Source: Alloacidobacterium dinghuense (GTDB lineage: Bacteria; Acidobacteriota; Terriglobia; Terriglobales; Acidobacteriaceae). From it: a DNA stretch of 64,000 nt. The stretch lies in contig NZ_CP060394.1 of assembly GCF_014274465.1 (NCBI RefSeq), positions 3,906,001-3,970,000 on the forward strand, given 5' to 3'. The number at the start of each line of letters is the position of its first letter. The first letter of the stretch is position 1. Positions 9,159 through 18,708 of this stretch are shown here, piece after piece. The notes beneath the pieces were generated by a model. It was not told the DNA's origin. It saw only the letters and a program-made list of their open reading frames with translations, and made no database searches. Both the position numbers and the translations under genes were made by a program.

Positions 9159-10337
9159 TCAATTCGATGGCTCGCGCACTGGTACTTGGCGGTCGATAGA
9201 AAACTCAACCTTCAAGGATGCGCGAGCGGTCCCGAGGCAAACGAGAAGCTTCTTAGCTGGCCCGCTGAATCCGTACTGAACATGCGCCACTCCGTCCGGG
9301 TCGATCCTGATAACGACCGGCGGGTTCACATCCCGAAGATCCATCATGTCGACCAGGGAGGCCGTTGCCGCAGTCACTTTTTCGTGCATTGTGCTGTCGA
9401 GAGCTATCGGGACTTGCAGGTCGGGATTCGCGTTGCTTCGACCACAGCCAGCCTCCAGGCCCGCGATCACATTGTCTCGAGTGACAACTTGTTCTTCGAG
9501 GATCGGGTTGTCGCGGTACACGCGGTAAAAAAAGTCATAGGCACTTGATGTCCGGTCCAGAGGCCGGACCATGTGCAGGTGATCGGCATGGATCTCCTGC
9601 GGCGGCGTGGTCACATCGCATCCATAAGTCGCACTGAAGTAGCTGACCACGCGGGCATGGGTCTTGAGATAGCGGCCAAATCCGTTTTCCGGAGTTGTGT
9701 CTTCGGATTCATAAGCGCAGAACCGATGAATGCCATTTACGGAATCATGCCCTCGCCAGTTGTTTTCCAGTTGAGTCAGGAATGCATTATTGCTGGCATC
9801 GCTGAGATCGTTGAGGAGCGGGTCCTTGTCATAGATGGAAGCAATTCGGGCGATCGGCGAGCCCTCGTGCGGCGTCCCATACGACACGATGAACTTGACT
9901 CTCGCTGCCTCCGCAGGATGTCTCAACAGCATCTCTTCGACAAGAATGCCGCCCAGACTATGCGCGATGAAAACCACCTCGCGATGCTCCCAGACATGAT
10001 CCTGCTTGAGATGCGTCCAGAGGATGTCGGCCAGCTGCATACTGGACATCCGGCCATTCGACGCCGGCGTGGGATACTCAGCAACCTCAACATCAGAATA
10101 GGCGAAGCGCGGGTCTGTGCGAATCAAATCCGGCCAATAGGCGCCATTCGAAGCCCGCCAGGATTCGCGGCTCCCATGAAGGCCATGCACAAAAACAATG
10201 ACCCTTGCCCGAGGGGCCACTTGCGTTTGGTTTTGTTGCAGAGCAGCTTGGGAAAACGAAGCGGAAGCGTGAAATAGGATGCAAAGGGCGACCAGAACAT
10301 AATTGATCTTCTTGCCCATCCGACAGTCTCTGCTCAT
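9159..10337 (-). CDS. secreted alpha/beta-hydrolase (SERAC1/PGAP1-like esterase)
   Basis: 392 residues. Signal peptide KINYVLVALCILFHASASFSQA, then an alpha/beta-hydrolase fold. VIVFVHGLHGSRESW (about residues 46-60) supplies the oxyanion-hole HG motif, and FIAHSLGGILVEEML carries the nucleophile (AHSLGG, Ser about 127). A YGTPHEGSP segment follows, as in lipase/PGAP1/SERAC1-type esterases. The substrate is unknown. Two starts are possible: ATG at 10337 (MSRDCRMGKK, AGG about 6 nt upstream) and ATG at 10319 (MGKK), which gives a more typical signal peptide. The 3' end abuts the IS110 remnant. No obvious operon partner; the nucleoside hydrolase gene ends 59 bp upstream on the same strand and could be co-transcribed. 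Confidence 0.8.
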   Translation of the reverse strand: MSRDCRMGKKINYVLVALCILFHASASFSQAALQQNQTQVAPRARVIVFVHGLHGSRESWRASNGAYWPDLIRTDPRFAYSDVEVAEYPTPASNGRMSSMQLADILWTHLKQDHVWEHREVVFIAHSLGGILVEEMLLRHPAEAARVKFIVSYGTPHEGSPIARIASIYDKDPLLNDLSDASNNAFLTQLENNWRGHDSVNGIHRFCAYESEDTTPENGFGRYLKTHARVVSYFSATYGCDVTTPPQEIHADHLHMVRPLDRTSSAYDFFYRVYRDNPILEEQVVTRDNVIAGLEAGCGRSNANPDLQVPIALDSTMHEKVTAATASLVDMMDLRDVNPPVVIRIDPDGVAHVQYGFSGPAKKLLVCLGTARASLKVEFSIDRQVPVREPSN

Positions 10338-10396
10338 TGGAACCTGTTATCTAGGATAAAGGCGGCGCCCCCGAAATGTAATCCACGCCTCAGCCG

Positions 10397-11398
10397 TCAT
10401 GTTGCGAAGGACTGTCGATTCTCCGGTCTCAGAGCAGCGATCAGTTCCGCCTTCCATCCAGGCACATCCAGCTTCCAGCAAATCTCGACTTTTTGGTCCC
10501 TCTGCGTGACGTCGCTCCAGACAACAGAATTCCTTGAGTCGGCGGCCACACCGAGCCGGTCGACTACAGTCATTCCCCTGGTCAGGTCGCTCTTGCACTC
10601 GATCGCCACATAATGAGGGCTTACCTCAAGTTTGAGCTTGGGATCGAGCAAAACGGCCATGGCTACAGGATCCGGCAAAGAGATGCCGGTCTCACCCGTC
10701 TGCGCAAGATATGCTGTCGCGGCCGTGCTGTTTGCACGGATGGCAAATTCTGCCAGTGGTGTTTCGAACGCCAGCACTTCCTGAATCTCACGCTCATTCA
10801 GCACCGCATCGAAGCGCGCTAGCTGCCAGCCGATCATTTCGATGGGCGCGCCGGACGCGAAAACCGCTCGGGCAGCTTCAGGATCGACCCAGATATTGAA
10901 CTCCGCAGCAGGAGTCACGTTGCCTTCGCAGCATGGCGCCCCACCCATCACGACACATCGGCTTATCGAATGTGCGATCGTGGGGCAGCGCTCCAGCGCC
11001 AATGCCAGGTTTGTAAGGGGTCCCAGCGTAATGATCTCGATTCCCGGCGTCGACTGAACAGCGGCGACAATCGCGTCGACAGCATCTCCGGAGGCCGTTG
11101 CATGCACAGAGGGTGCATATCCGTGGTCGCCTAGTCCATCTTGTCCATGGAACCAGTCAGCCGTCTGAAGTTCACCCTCCAGCGGCTTTGCGGCGCCGCT
11201 GAAGACTGGAACCTCCGCGCCGCATAGCTCCACCGTGAAGAGTGCGTTTCGTGTCGCCTGTTCTACTCTGACGTTACCAGCGACAGTGGTAATGGCTTTG
11301 ACCTCAACTCTGGACGAACGCAGAGCCATGATCAACGCGACAGCATCGTCGGATGCCGTGTCAGTGTCAATAAGAATAGGTCGCCGATGAGGGTTCAT
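10397..11398 (-). CDS. inosine-uridine preferring nucleoside hydrolase family
   Basis: 333 residues, a normal length. The N-terminal ILIDTDTASDDAVALIMAL carries the DTDxxxDD calcium-binding cluster that defines this family, which cleaves the N-glycosidic bond of ribonucleosides to base and ribose. Further family features are ITTVAGNVRVEQATRNAL, ITLGPLTNLALAL and the EFNIWVDPEAARAVF segment. No signal peptide, so cytoplasmic. Start is ATG at 11398. It is divergent from the dihydroxyacetone kinase gene (94 bp between starts), suggesting a shared regulatory region. Purine, pyrimidine or broad specificity cannot be told from the sequence. Confidence 0.9.
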   Translation of the reverse strand: MNPHRRPILIDTDTASDDAVALIMALRSSRVEVKAITTVAGNVRVEQATRNALFTVELCGAEVPVFSGAAKPLEGELQTADWFHGQDGLGDHGYAPSVHATASGDAVDAIVAAVQSTPGIEIITLGPLTNLALALERCPTIAHSISRCVVMGGAPCCEGNVTPAAEFNIWVDPEAARAVFASGAPIEMIGWQLARFDAVLNEREIQEVLAFETPLAEFAIRANSTAATAYLAQTGETGISLPDPVAMAVLLDPKLKLEVSPHYVAIECKSDLTRGMTVVDRLGVAADSRNSVVWSDVTQRDQKVEICWKLDVPGWKAELIAALRPENRQSFAT

Positions 11399-11492
11399 CT
11401 CACTTCATAATATTTGGCTGAGAAATCTCCGCAAAGCTCTCGGAGCGGGTCCGGCCGCGATGTCAGCCACTCCCTATATAGTGGTTGGCGTC

Positions 11493-13244
11493 ATGAAAAA
11501 GTTCATCAATCGCCCCGAAAATGTCGTGGAGGAGATGCTCGACGGTTTATCCATACTTCATCCGGGGATGCGCCGATTGTCAGGACATAAAGTCATAATT
11601 CGCGCCGATGCCGAACAAGCTCGAAATCATCAGGTAGCGATTATCTCTGGAGGCGGCAGCGGACATGAACCGGCACATGCTGGCTATGTCGGAAGGGGCA
11701 TGTTGAATGCCGCTGTCGCCGGTGAGGTTTTCACCTCTCCCAGCAGCGATTCAGTCTTCGCCGCCATTCAAGCCGTCTCGGGAGAACGCGGTGCTGTTCT
11801 CATCGTCAAGAACTATACCGGGGATCGGTTGAACTTTGGTCTAGCCGCAGAAATGGCGCGAGCTGAAGGCATTCCAGTGGAGATGATCATTGTGGATGAT
11901 GACGTCGCACTCAAAGAAACAGGGCAAGCGACAGGTGCGCGGGGTTTGGCCGGCACGGTTCTTGTTCACAAGCTGGTGGGAGCAGCCGCCGCCGAAGGCA
12001 AGACCCTTGCCGAGATCGCGGCATTGGGCAGAGAGGCAATCCAGGCACTCGGAACCATGGGTGTTTCGTTCTCGGCTGGAACTTCACCTGCTGTGGGAAA
12101 GCCTAGCTTCGAACTCGGCGCAGATGAAATGGAGCTCGGCCTGGGTATCCACGGCGAACCCGGCGTCGAGCGAACCAAAATCAAGAATGCAGACCAACTG
12201 ATCGAAACCTTGCTGCAAACAATTCTTGGGCATAGCAAATTTGGGGATGAGAAACGCGTTGCCGTCATGGTGAATAATCTCGGTGCAACGACAGACATGG
12301 AACTTGCGATTGTTTCCCGCCATGCTCTTCGTTTTCTCGAAAGCACGGCGTACACCGTCGAGCGAATCTACGCAGGAACATTTCTCTCGTCTCTTGATAT
12401 GGCTGGCATCTCAATTTCTGTTCTTGGCATAAATGATGTCAGGCTGGGCTGGCTCGATGCCACAACCACTGCTCCAGCGTGGCCGAATGTGCTCAGGCAG
12501 CGCCCGGGAATAATAGCAGATCAAATCAAGCAAAACGTTGATGTCAGCACGTCCTCTCGGACCGGCAGTGCAGTGCAGACTGAGATGGGGCAGATTGTCG
12601 GGCTGGCCATAGAAGCCGCTTGCCAGGCTCTGATTGAAGCAGAACCCGAGCTGACTGAATTGGATCGCATTACCGGAGACGGAGATCTGGGCGCCAACAT
12701 GAAACGTGCGGCCCTGGTCGTTCGTAGCAAAGTAGAGTCATATCCGCTCGATAACATCTCCGAGACGTTGAGAGCGTTGGGACAAACTCTGCGACGCGAG
12801 TTGGGCGGGTCATCAGGACCTCTGTACGCGGTGCTCTTTCTCCGGATCGGGAATGTTCTGGCAGGGTCTGGCTCAACGAACGCTGCACTGTGGATCGAAG
12901 CGCTCGATCAAGGATGCCGAGCAATAAGCGAATTGGGTGGCGCTATGCCTGGCGATCGAACCATGTTGGATGCACTCGATCCTTTTGTAAAATCCCTGAA
13001 GAAAGTCGAAGGAGGTCTATCGAGAGAAACTCTTTTGCTTGCGATCAAAAGCGCGGAACAAGGTGCTGACTCTACTGCCCAAATGAAGCCACGATTAGGA
13101 AGATCGAGTTACCTTGGGGATCGCGTACTCGGTCATCCTGACCCTGGAGCGAAGGCGCTTGCGATCTGGCTACGCGCTGTTTGCGAAATATTAGCTGATC
13201 CCCACCAGAAAACACATACGCGAAAAAGCAGGCAGGCACAATGA
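11493..13244 (+). CDS. dihydroxyacetone kinase, fused DhaK-DhaL (ATP-dependent type)
   Basis: About 583 residues. The N-terminal DhaK domain (MKKFINRPENVVEEML..., ISGGGSGHEPAHAGYVG) contains the histidine that binds dihydroxyacetone covalently in GLGIHGEPG (about His220). The C-terminal DhaL domain (from about residue 365) has DRITGDGDLGANM, the aspartate cluster that binds Mg-nucleotide. The two-domain fusion is typical of ATP-dependent enzymes rather than the PTS-dependent three-subunit system. It phosphorylates dihydroxyacetone, feeding glycolysis. I chose the ATG at 11493 since DhaK proteins normally start MKKFIN; the frame extends to an ATG at 11460 behind a distant GGAGCGG. The stop overlaps the next gene's start (ATGA), indicating translational coupling. 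Confidence 0.92.
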   Translation: MKKFINRPENVVEEMLDGLSILHPGMRRLSGHKVIIRADAEQARNHQVAIISGGGSGHEPAHAGYVGRGMLNAAVAGEVFTSPSSDSVFAAIQAVSGERGAVLIVKNYTGDRLNFGLAAEMARAEGIPVEMIIVDDDVALKETGQATGARGLAGTVLVHKLVGAAAAEGKTLAEIAALGREAIQALGTMGVSFSAGTSPAVGKPSFELGADEMELGLGIHGEPGVERTKIKNADQLIETLLQTILGHSKFGDEKRVAVMVNNLGATTDMELAIVSRHALRFLESTAYTVERIYAGTFLSSLDMAGISISVLGINDVRLGWLDATTTAPAWPNVLRQRPGIIADQIKQNVDVSTSSRTGSAVQTEMGQIVGLAIEAACQALIEAEPELTELDRITGDGDLGANMKRAALVVRSKVESYPLDNISETLRALGQTLRRELGGSSGPLYAVLFLRIGNVLAGSGSTNAALWIEALDQGCRAISELGGAMPGDRTMLDALDPFVKSLKKVEGGLSRETLLLAIKSAEQGADSTAQMKPRLGRSSYLGDRVLGHPDPGAKALAIWLRAVCEILADPHQKTHTRKSRQAQ

Positions 13245-14080
13245 ATCCTCTCGTCACCACATCTTGGCTGGGTCAACATCTCCGTGATCCTGGCGTGGTC
13301 GTCCTTGATGCTACGTTGCCTCCTGTCGGTATTACGCCGGCAATAGACACCTATGCCCGTTATCTCGCACAGCATATTCCCGGCGCAGTTTTCTTTGATA
13401 TCGAGAAGCTCTCGGATCACTCCACATCGCTTCCCCACATGCTGCCAACCCCTGAGTCCTTTTCTCGGAGCATGTCAGCTCTCGGTGTCGGTGACCAGAT
13501 GACCATCATTGTCTACGAGCAGGAAGGTGTCTTCTCTGCTCCGCGCGCGTGGTGGATGCTGCGTGCATTCGGAGCGCTGGATGTACATATACTTGACGGT
13601 GGTCTTAGCGCCTGGATCGAAGGCAACCTTCCCATAGACGCAGGCCAGGTTGAACGAGAATCAGTTCCGTTCCATGCCAATCTGGATCAGAGTGCTGTAA
13701 AGGACTTCGCCGAGATTCGTCAATTGATTGCGGAACACGCACAGATTCTGGATGCACGCTCTTCCGGCCGCTTTTCTGGCAAGATGCCTGAACCCAGACC
13801 CGGAATAAGCTCTGGCCATATGCCCGGAGCTACAAATGTGCCTTTCACTGAATTACTTAAAGATGGTCGACTAAAATCCGTTATCGAACTCAGCGAATAC
13901 TTCGCCACCAAAGGTGTGGACATCGCGCAGCCTATTACCACAACCTGTGGCTCAGGCGTTACTGCGGCTGTGATTGCACTCGCTCTCACGGTTGTGGGAG
14001 CACAGCAAGTCAGTTTGTATGATGGATCCTGGGCTGAGTATGCACAGCGCCCGGAAGCAGTCATCGAAAGAAATGCTTAG
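13241..14080 (+). CDS. rhodanese-type sulfurtransferase (mercaptopyruvate sulfurtransferase family)
   Basis: 279 residues with two rhodanese domains. The first (about 1-130) is the inactive half (VVVLDATLPP, HIPGAVFFDIEKLSD). The second (about 150-279) has HAQILDARSSGRFSG, GHMPGATNVPF and the active-site loop CGSGVTA (Cys236). The CGSGVT loop is characteristic of 3-mercaptopyruvate sulfurtransferases rather than thiosulfate sulfurtransferases (CRKGVT). Cytoplasmic, no signal peptide. The ATG overlaps the DHA kinase stop by 4 nt, so the two are co-translated; I see no pathway link between them. GC and codon use are like the neighbours. Confidence 0.9.
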   Translation: MNPLVTTSWLGQHLRDPGVVVLDATLPPVGITPAIDTYARYLAQHIPGAVFFDIEKLSDHSTSLPHMLPTPESFSRSMSALGVGDQMTIIVYEQEGVFSAPRAWWMLRAFGALDVHILDGGLSAWIEGNLPIDAGQVERESVPFHANLDQSAVKDFAEIRQLIAEHAQILDARSSGRFSGKMPEPRPGISSGHMPGATNVPFTELLKDGRLKSVIELSEYFATKGVDIAQPITTTCGSGVTAAVIALALTVVGAQQVSLYDGSWAEYAQRPEAVIERNA

Positions 14081-14151
14081 CTCTCTATATACCAACACCC
14101 GTAATCAGGACTACCCCCTAAGGCAATGCGGAACTGTTAAGGAGAAGACAG

Positions 14152-14574
14152 ATGCGTTCGATCGCGAAATCAAGCCGAAAATCGTTGATGAGCCACTTCG
14201 CGGTCGATCAACTATCAATACAGCAAGCCACACGGAGACTCCTGCGTGATGCATCGCGACCAGAACAGCAGCGCGATCTCGCGTTTCGTCGCATGATCCT
14301 CTCGATCCCGGCTGGCAAGGTGAGCACCTACGGCAAAGTTGCCGCCGCCGCTGGTTATCCGCGCTACCACCGTGCTGTGGCCCGGCTTCTGCGTACAGAT
14401 CCGCCCGATCAACTACCTTGGCATCGCGTATTGGGCGCAGGAGGCGAGATCAAGTTGCATGGAACAGCCGCACGGGAACAACAGGCGCGCCTCAAGTTGG
14501 AGGGCGTTAGGTTTAAAGGTGAGAGGGTGGATATGGAACGATTTGAGCATTCCATCAAACCTTGGGAGGTCTAA
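14152..14574 (+). CDS. alkyltransferase-like protein (ATL), DNA repair
   Basis: 140 residues, related to the C-terminal domain of O6-alkylguanine-DNA alkyltransferase. The helix-turn-helix region (IPAGKVSTYGKVAAAAGYP, about 52-70) and the arginine-finger region (YHRAVARLL) are intact. The PCHRV active-site motif reads PWHRV: the alkyl-accepting Cys is Trp90, as in ATL proteins that bind O6-alkylguanine and hand the lesion to nucleotide excision repair. The protein therefore should not transfer the alkyl group itself. ATG at 14152 has AAGGAG 8 nt upstream. It follows the sulfurtransferase by 71 bp and may be in the same transcript. Confidence 0.9.
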   Translation: MRSIAKSSRKSLMSHFAVDQLSIQQATRRLLRDASRPEQQRDLAFRRMILSIPAGKVSTYGKVAAAAGYPRYHRAVARLLRTDPPDQLPWHRVLGAGGEIKLHGTAAREQQARLKLEGVRFKGERVDMERFEHSIKPWEV

Positions 14575-14637
14575 GCGTGAATGAGTCGTTCATTCCACCA
14601 TATCCATCAATCGAGACTGACAGTCAGTGAATGAAGG

Positions 14638-14659
14638 CCTAGCGGATGGCGCCGCTAGG
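14638..14659. terminator. hairpin between convergent genes
   Basis: A perfect 8-bp stem, CCTAGCGG / CCGCTAGG, with a 6-nt loop lies between the convergent ATL gene and the regulator remnant. It has no clear T-tract on either strand, so it is only a possible bidirectional terminator. Confidence 0.4.
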
Positions 14660-14711
14660 GAGTGTATGGCACGCCTCCACATTAATGTTGATGGGAGAGC
14701 CCGCCATCATT

Positions 14712-15719
14712 TTAAGACGCAGCAACAGCTCGAAGTTCCGCGGCGGTCCCAGGGGTGGAAATTCCGCAGGCCTTAAGCGCTTCGGATAGACGAGGCAAGT
14801 CAGTCACAAGCTTCCCGGCAGCTTCCGTGCCTTCAGCGCTGGCTCCAGCCAGAAGCAATACATGTCCATTCTGGTCAGGGTTTCGGACGAGACCAATGAT
14901 GGCGTAGGACTGACCGGTGGCCCACCCTAATCCCGTAGGTACATACTCTGCCTGTTCATGCGGTCCGGGATGGATATTCCGAATGATTTCCTGTCCAGAT
15001 ACAGGATCGTAAGCGAAACGGAAATTCATCTGATCGCTGAAAAAGGCATACCAGGGATTCGACCGGGGACTGCCCAGAAGTATCAGGTTGTCGTCAGTTT
15101 GGAGATTAGCTAGCTCCACACTCCGCGCTGAATGGATCTCAATTTTTCTTGAATTTTCCTGGGCAAGCTCCGCGATGCTGACAGCGATCGGAGTATCGAC
15201 GAGAGCTGCTTTGTTTCCATGAAGCAGGATATTGCAGAGCTGGTTGACCTCGCGCGACAACTTTTCCGGGTGAGGAATGTAGTTGCGGTTCGCATAATCG
15301 GAAACAGACAACTCCTGGCCAGTGTATCCCTGTATCTCGGCAATATCCGGATCGCTGGTGATGAGTTGCAGCGGGCGCGGAGAGTTATAGAGCAGCGACC
15401 ATGGCAGCATGGACGATGCTGCGTTTGGCTTGTGGCTGAAGCCGCTCCAAAAACCGAGCCAGAGTAAGACGTTGGCAACTGTGAGCACCAATCCTAAGGC
15501 AAGCCATTTCCGGCGGTTCCAGGAATGCACGCTGCCATCAACGACACGACGCACTGCGTCTTCCGCGGAATTTGCCACAACTGCCAATGGCGCAATCTCC
15601 GCAGCGGGATTTTCAGTCAGTTGGGCCGGTTTCTCCTGAGCAGTTGCTTCGGTTGCAGCCTGATCCGGCTTCTGTGGAAGGTCGCGAGTGATTTCCGGAA
15701 TATAGGAACCGAGCGCAGA
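14712..15719 (-). pseudogene. N-terminally truncated regulator-like membrane protein
   Basis: The reading frame runs from a stop at 15720-15722 to 14712. It encodes LGSYIPEI, a Pro/Ala/Gln-rich linker, one transmembrane helix (KWLALGLVLTVANVLLWLGF) and a periplasmic domain of about 220 residues with NLILLGSPRSNPWYAFF and GHVLLLAGASAEGTEA. This parallels the second half of the protein at 7070-8506, where FPKGHYVPTF occupies the place of LGSYIPEI. The N-terminal DNA-binding-like part (about 120 residues) is missing exactly where the truncated TonB receptor on the other strand begins. A TTG at 15587 could initiate a 291-residue remainder lacking the N-terminal domain. I read it as a pseudogene made by a deletion. 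Confidence 0.7.
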
Positions 15720-18600
15720 TCAATGGCGGCATGGCCAATACCAGCAATGTTCTTCTAGACGGAGCGACGCAGGCTAACAGTTCCTCGGGCGATCTCGCTT
15801 ACACGCCGCCGCTCGAATCAGTTGGTGAACTAAAGCTCATTACAAACAACTATTCAGCGGAATACGGTATGTCCGGCGGCGGTGTAGTCACGGCAGCATC
15901 CGAAGCAGGAACAAATACCTATCACGGCAGTGCGTACGAATATGTTCGCAATACCGATTTCAATGCCAATGGGTGGTATCCGAACCACGTCGGACAAAAA
16001 CGCAGCACCTATCACGAAAACAACTATGGCTTCAGTCTTGGCGGCCCGTTGTCGATCCCCAAGGTCTATAACGCCAAGAATAGAACATTCTTCTTCCTCA
16101 ACCTTGAATGGGACCCGCAGAGCACGCCCGATATCTTTACCGGCAGCGTTCCTACTCCTGCCATGCGCAACGGCGATTTTTCGGGGCTGGTCGATCAGAA
16201 CGGAAACCAGATCACGCTCTATGACCCGAATACGACGACGCTGGTTCCCGGCACATCCAATACCTGGACCAGAAGCCCGTTTCCCGGAAATATCATCCCT
16301 GCCGACCGCATCAATAACCCGATTGTGCAGAAGACGCTCAGCTATTATCCCCTGCCGAATACGACTGGCGTGCAGGGCATCTACAACAACTTTGTCATCA
16401 CGCCCACGCGAAAAACAACGCAAAATACATTCCTGGCGCGCGTCGACCAGAACTTCGGCAGTAAACACAAAGCCTTCGTCACAGTGGGGCGCCATGCTTA
16501 CACAGGCATCACTCCCTCGGTGAACATTGCATTTCCCCAAACCGGAACCAATGGCGATCCAGGCGGCGCGACTAACACGGCATGGACTGGCACAATCAGC
16601 GACACATGGACGATCAAGCCTAACCTGCTGATCGAGTTTCGCGGAAACTTTGTACGCAGTTTCTTCGGCACACTCGTGCCAAGCCAGGGTTTCGATGTGT
16701 CCAACCTCGGGTTCTCAAGCTCCTTTGTAGATCAGACAGAGAGTAAAGTATTCCCCCAACTCGGTATCTCCGATGACAGCCCCTTAGGCATTCAGAACTC
16801 AGCAGTAGATGCGGACACGGAAGGCAGCTATCAGGGACAAGCTCACCTTACATGGGCGACCGGACCGCACACCATAAAAGCAGGGTTCGAGTACAGGTTT
16901 GTCTTCTTCAACCAGTTCCGCCCGCTGAACCCGGCAGGGTACTTCACTTTCGGAAGAGCCTACACGCAGGGGCCTGACCCAGCGAGCGCAACGGCCAACG
17001 CAGGATGGGGATTCGCTTCCTTCCTGCTCGGCGCACCCGATGGCGGATACACCACAAAAGACGCTTCGGCAACCTCCTCGCAAAAGAACATCGACGGTTA
17101 TGTGAACGATGACTTCAAAGTGACGAACAATCTAACGCTCAACCTGGGTCTTCGTTACGACGTGTTGACCGGCTGGACCGACCGCTACAACAAGCTGACT
17201 TGGTTCGATCCCACAGGACCTGATCCTGTCACCAGCCTGCCGGGCGTTGTGCAATTCGCGGGAGTAAATGGAAATCCGCGAGCGGAGAACGACACGGATT
17301 ATACGAACTTCGCCCCGCGTCTCGGATTTGCATACAAACTCGGAGACAAGACCGCAATACGCGCAGGTTACGGTCTCTTCTGGGTCACAAACAGTGACGG
17401 CAACGTAGCCGGCACCGGATACCAGGTAAGCACGAACGTTTACACGGGTCCTCCGGTAGCAGCTCCGAATACGCCGCCGGCTGGCGCGACCATTTCCAAT
17501 CCATTTGTTGCTGGATATCTGCCATACCCTGCTCCAGCAAGCTCGCTGGTCGGCCAGGGCATCGGGGCGCCGTTCCGTCCAGGCACGCTCCCGAATCATC
17601 AGGACTGGAACCTGAGCGTCCAGCGTTCGCTCACCGGCAATACAGTACTTACCGCCGCCTATGCCGGATCACGTGGCGAGCACCTCTGGTACAACCTGGA
17701 TCAAAACTCTGCGCCGATTACGGATTTAAGCCTGGGATCAAAACTTACGCAGCAGGTGGCAAATCCGTTCGCGGGTGAGTTGCAAGGCCAACTGGGCGCA
17801 CCTACAGTTGCGTATAACCAGTTGCTCCGTCCATTTCCGCAGTACACAGGAGTGAGTTGGTATCACGATCCGATAGGCGACTCCTACTATGACGCATTCA
17901 CCTTACAACTCCAGCATCGAGACGATCGTCACGGTTTGTATCTGCAGGGCTCATACACTTTCAGCAAAGGGATCAACGATATCCCGGAGCGTTATGCAGG
18001 TCGCGGCGGTTCGATTGTCGATCCGACGAACCTTGGCCTCTCCCGCGCAGTTGCAGAATACGACCGACCGCAATATCTGGTTGTGAACTACATCTATCAG
18101 CTTCCTTTCGGGCATGGTCATCAAATGCTGGGCACGGGAGCAATCGGGAACGTCATCGGCAATTGGCAGTGGAGCGGTGTAACTACCTTCGGCTCCGGGC
18201 TTCTGTTGTGATCACAGTTCCAGACAATACCAACCTGCCAGGAATCGGCGCCGTGGCCGACAGACTGCATGATCCTCATCTCCATAATGGAGCGCAAAAT
18301 CCTGAGAAATGGTTCGATACCTCGGCGTATGCCATCCCTGCCGCATATACAACAGGAAATGGCAACCGCAACGAACCGAACCTTCGCGGACCCGCCTATG
18401 GCAACTGGGACATGAGCTTGGACCGCAAGCAGCAATTCGGCGAACGCGTAAGTTTCGAACTACGCTTCGAGGCGTTCAACGCATTCAACAATCGGAACCT
18501 CGGTATGCCGGACGGCTCAATTACGGATGGCACGTTCGGTCAGATCACGAGCAGTGGCCAACCGCGCAATCTGCAAATCGGAGCGCGCCTGGCCTTCTAA
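15713..18600 (+). pseudogene. TonB-dependent receptor, decapitated and frameshifted
   Basis: The coding likeness starts abruptly with QINGGMANTSNVLLDGAT, which corresponds to the middle of the plug in intact Oar-like receptors. Signal peptide, carboxypeptidase-like domain and LPLNGR segment (roughly 190-200 residues) are absent. The barrel follows, then the frame breaks near 18205: GVTTFGSGLLL hits a stop, while VITVPDNTNLPG continues in another frame to LQIGARLAF at 18600. One lost base or two gained bases would explain it. With no signal peptide and a broken barrel, it cannot make a working receptor. It probably once served the GH39/GH92 locus downstream. Confidence 0.8.
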
Positions 18601-18708
18601 CGAAGAACGATTAGCGATGGAGGCGAGCTTATCGGTCCGCCTCTCCATCAAATTGAATCAACCCCTCAGTCTCTATCTACAAATACTGAATCACTATACG
18701 GACAAATA

